Part shown: one piece after another, positions 7,879 to 9,073 of the stretch
Layout: the number at the start of each line of letters is the position of its first letter
Numbering within the stretch: position 1 is the first letter of the stretch
Assembly (NCBI GenBank): GCA_934215995.1
Contig: CAKQBC010000075.1
Location: 1 to 9,073, forward strand
From: an uncultured Bacillus sp.
GTDB taxonomy: Bacteria; Bacillota; Bacilli; Bacillales; DSM-1321
Length of the DNA: 9,073 bases
Direction: 5' to 3'
Program-made: the position numbers and the translations under genes
The notes under the pieces: model-generated
What the model was told of the DNA's origin: nothing
Seen by the model: the letters and a program-made list of their open reading frames with translations, nothing else
The model's database searches: none

Positions 7879-7912
7879 AAAGGTGATGGGGGTATCCCCC
7901 ATCGCCTTTTTT
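7877..7912 (+). terminator. Strong Rho-independent terminator after the ABC-F gene
   Basis: GATGGGGG (7885-7892) pairs with CCCCCATC (7896-7903) around a 3-base TAT loop. The stem continues through a T-G wobble, GG/CC, and A5 (7877-7881) with the following T-run (7907-7912). It begins at the stop codon and ends the degV/ABC-F unit, isolating it from ilvD. Confidence 0.95.
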
Positions 7913-7948
7913 CTTTATGGGTCTGCATAGTAAGAATGTATAGGAATA

Positions 7949-7963
7949 AATTATCAGAAAATT
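7949..7963 (+). promoter_or_regulatory. CodY box upstream of ilvD
   Basis: AATTATCAGAAAATT matches the CodY consensus AATTTTCWGAAAATT at 14 of 15 positions. It ends one base before the -35 hexamer of the ilvD promoter. CodY represses branched-chain amino acid synthesis genes in Firmicutes when isoleucine, leucine, valine and GTP are plentiful, which fits the gene downstream. The position just upstream of -35 could block polymerase binding. Direct binding is inferred, not shown. Confidence 0.85.
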
Positions 7964-7964
7964 A

Positions 7965-7993
7965 TTGATATTATCAAAGAAAAGTATTATATT
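7965..7993 (+). promoter_or_regulatory. ilvD: Sigma-A promoter of ilvD with palindrome over the -35
   Basis: TTGATA (7965-7970), a 17-base spacer and TATATT (7988-7993) each match the sigma-A consensus at 5 of 6 positions. The expected start is near base 8000, giving a leader of about 117 bases. The -35 box is the left arm of a palindrome, TTGATA-T-TATCAA (7965-7977), immediately after the CodY box. Confidence 0.8.
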
Positions 7994-8004
7994 GAAAAAT
8001 AAAC

Positions 8005-8034
8005 ATAGGCCAGGAAGCATCAACACAGGCCTAT
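8005..8034 (+). other. Stem-loop at the 5' end of the ilvD leader
   Basis: ATAGGCC (8005-8011) and GGCCTAT (8028-8034) form a perfect 7-bp stem with a 16-base loop. It would lie within the first 35 bases of the transcript from the promoter above. There is no T-run after it (CAAAAATTAAG follows), so it is not a terminator. A 5' stem that protects the mRNA from decay is one reading. No T-box specifier region or T-box sequence is present in the leader. Confidence 0.6.
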
Positions 8035-8102
8035 CAAAAATTAAGAAAATATTCCGAATATATTTGTGGAAACGTTCAAACAAACTGAGGCGGAATGAAA
8101 TT

Positions 8103-8110
8103 GGGAGGAG
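8103..8110 (+). promoter_or_regulatory. ilvD: Ribosome binding site deciding the TTG start of ilvD
   Basis: GGAGGAG, ideally spaced from TTG at 8117-8119, supports a non-ATG start. The next in-frame ATG would be Met25, which would delete conserved N-terminal residues. Confidence 0.8.
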
Positions 8111-8116
8111 ATCGAG

Positions 8117-9073
8117 TTGGGAAAAGATTTGCGAATCCGGAGCAAGGTAATCAGTGAAGGAGGCCCTACACGTGTGCCTAATAGGGCTATGCTTCGTGCA
8201 GTAGGGTTCACGGATGAAGATTTCAAGAAGCCTATGGTAGGCGTGGCAAGCACGTGGAGTGAAGTGACGCCTTGCAATATACATATCGATGAACTGGCAA
8301 GAAGGGCGAAGCAGGGAGCGAAAGATTCAGGAAGCGCCCCGATGATCTTTAATACAATCACTGTCTCTGACGGTATTTCGATGGGGACAGAAGGGATGAG
8401 ATATTCATTGCCGAGCCGCGATTTGATCGCCGACTCGATTGAAACGGTTGTCGGGGGGGAGTCCCTGGATGGATTTGTGGCAATCGGCGGCTGTGACAAG
8501 AATATGCCTGGCTGCCTGATGGCAATCGCAAGGATCAATCTCCCGGCGGTATTCGTTTACGGGGGTACGATCAGGCCAGGAAAACTGCATGGCGGCGATA
8601 TTGACATTGTCTCGGCTTTCGAAGGAGTAGGGCAATACAATGCAGGGGCTCTTGATGACGCAGGCTTGCATAAGATCGAGTGCCATGCCTGCCCAGGGTC
8701 AGGTTCATGCGGAGGGATGTATACGGCGAATACAATGGCAAGCGCAATTGAGGCCTTAGGCATGAGTTTGCCGGGCAGCTCATCCCATATCGCCGAATCT
8801 CCGGAAAAGCTGGATGATTGTTACCGTTCTGGGGCAGCGGTCTATAATTTGCTTGAGAAAGATATCTATCCTCACGATATCCTGACAAAGAAAGCTTTTG
8901 AAAATGCGATTACTATCGTCATGGCATTGGGCGGCTCTACAAATGCCATCCTGCATCTGATGGCAATCGCCAATGCGGCGGAAGTGGATCTGACGCTTGA
9001 TGATTTCAACAGGCTTCAGAAAAAGGTTCCTCATATCGCTGACTTGAAGCCAAGCGGCCGCTATGTGATGAAC
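8117..9073 (+). CDS. ilvD: Dihydroxy-acid dehydratase IlvD, TTG start, 3' end beyond window
   Basis: This iron-sulfur enzyme dehydrates 2,3-dihydroxy-isovalerate and -methylvalerate, the shared third step of valine and isoleucine synthesis. The 319 residues seen ([10 protein letters not shown]...GRYVMN) are a little over half of the usual 550-570, with an open frame to the edge. Family signature 1 is [11 protein letters not shown] (126-136). Cys53 (TPCN), Cys126 (GGCDK) and Cys198 ([14 protein letters not shown]) match the three cluster ligands of [2Fe-2S]-type dehydratases. Asp85, Glu92, Asp127 and Lys128 sit at the expected magnesium and carbamyl-lysine positions. The [10 protein letters not shown] block differs from the VPGHVHL block of B. 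subtilis and E. coli IlvD, which lacks the first cysteine. The start is TTG, chosen because GGAGG (8104-8108) lies 8 bases upstream and alignment begins there; the only nearby ATG (8095) is out of frame. Confidence 0.96.
   Translation, partial: MGKDLRIRSKVISEGGPTRVPNRAMLRAVGFTDEDFKKPMVGVASTWSEVTPCNIHIDELARRAKQGAKDSGSAPMIFNTITVSDGISMGTEGMRYSLPSRDLIADSIETVVGGESLDGFVAIGGCDKNMPGCLMAIARINLPAVFVYGGTIRPGKLHGGDIDIVSAFEGVGQYNAGALDDAGLHKIECHACPGSGSCGGMYTANTMASAIEALGMSLPGSSSHIAESPEKLDDCYRSGAAVYNLLEKDIYPHDILTKKAFENAITIVMALGGSTNAILHLMAIANAAEVDLTLDDFNRLQKKVPHIADLKPSGRYVMN

Noticed and set aside
8041..8538. Minus-strand frame of 165 codons across the ilvD start
   Set aside because: It lies opposite clearly conserved IlvD coding sequence and the ilvD leader; its product resembles no family and is a mirror frame.

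Overview
The window looks like ordinary core chromosome of a low-to-moderate GC Gram-positive bacterium in the Bacillaceae/Planococcaceae range. Supporting signs are strong GGAGG-type ribosome binding sites, sigma-A-like promoters, a near-consensus CodY box, Rho-independent terminators, and Bacillus-style protein families (acetyl-CoA-type MetA, BsaA-like peroxidase, YfmR-like ABC-F, DegV). I see no insertion sequence, phage gene, tRNA, rRNA or CRISPR array.

Layout, left to right. (1) metA on the minus strand, cut by the left edge and lacking about 50 C-terminal residues, makes O-acetylhomoserine for methionine synthesis. (2) A 202-bp divergent region separates it from fhs. (3) A plus-strand run of fhs (formate-tetrahydrofolate ligase), an unrecognised 176-aa soluble protein and a thiol peroxidase ends at a strong hairpin terminator. 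(4) Converging on that terminator is a minus-strand FabH-like ketoacyl-ACP synthase III with an intact Cys-His-Asn triad but altered CoA-site residues. (5) A 376-bp divergent region carries the promoters of the synthase gene and of degV. (6) A DegV-type fatty-acid-binding protein gene is followed 5 bp later by a two-domain ABC-F ATPase of the YfmR/Uup type, then a near-perfect terminator. (7) A roughly 200-bp leader with a CodY box, a sigma-A promoter and a 5' stem-loop precedes ilvD. This gene starts at TTG and runs off the right edge.

The genes fall into three loose themes. One is amino-acid and one-carbon metabolism (metA, fhs, ilvD). The second is lipid handling (KAS III-like enzyme, DegV protein). 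The third is protein-synthesis and redox housekeeping (ABC-F, peroxidase). I found no convincing new multi-gene system. The observations most worth checking are the CodY/palindrome control region of ilvD, the three-cysteine IlvD clade, the divergent KAS III next to degV with a possible FapR-like operator, and the unrecognised 176-aa gene between fhs and the peroxidase.
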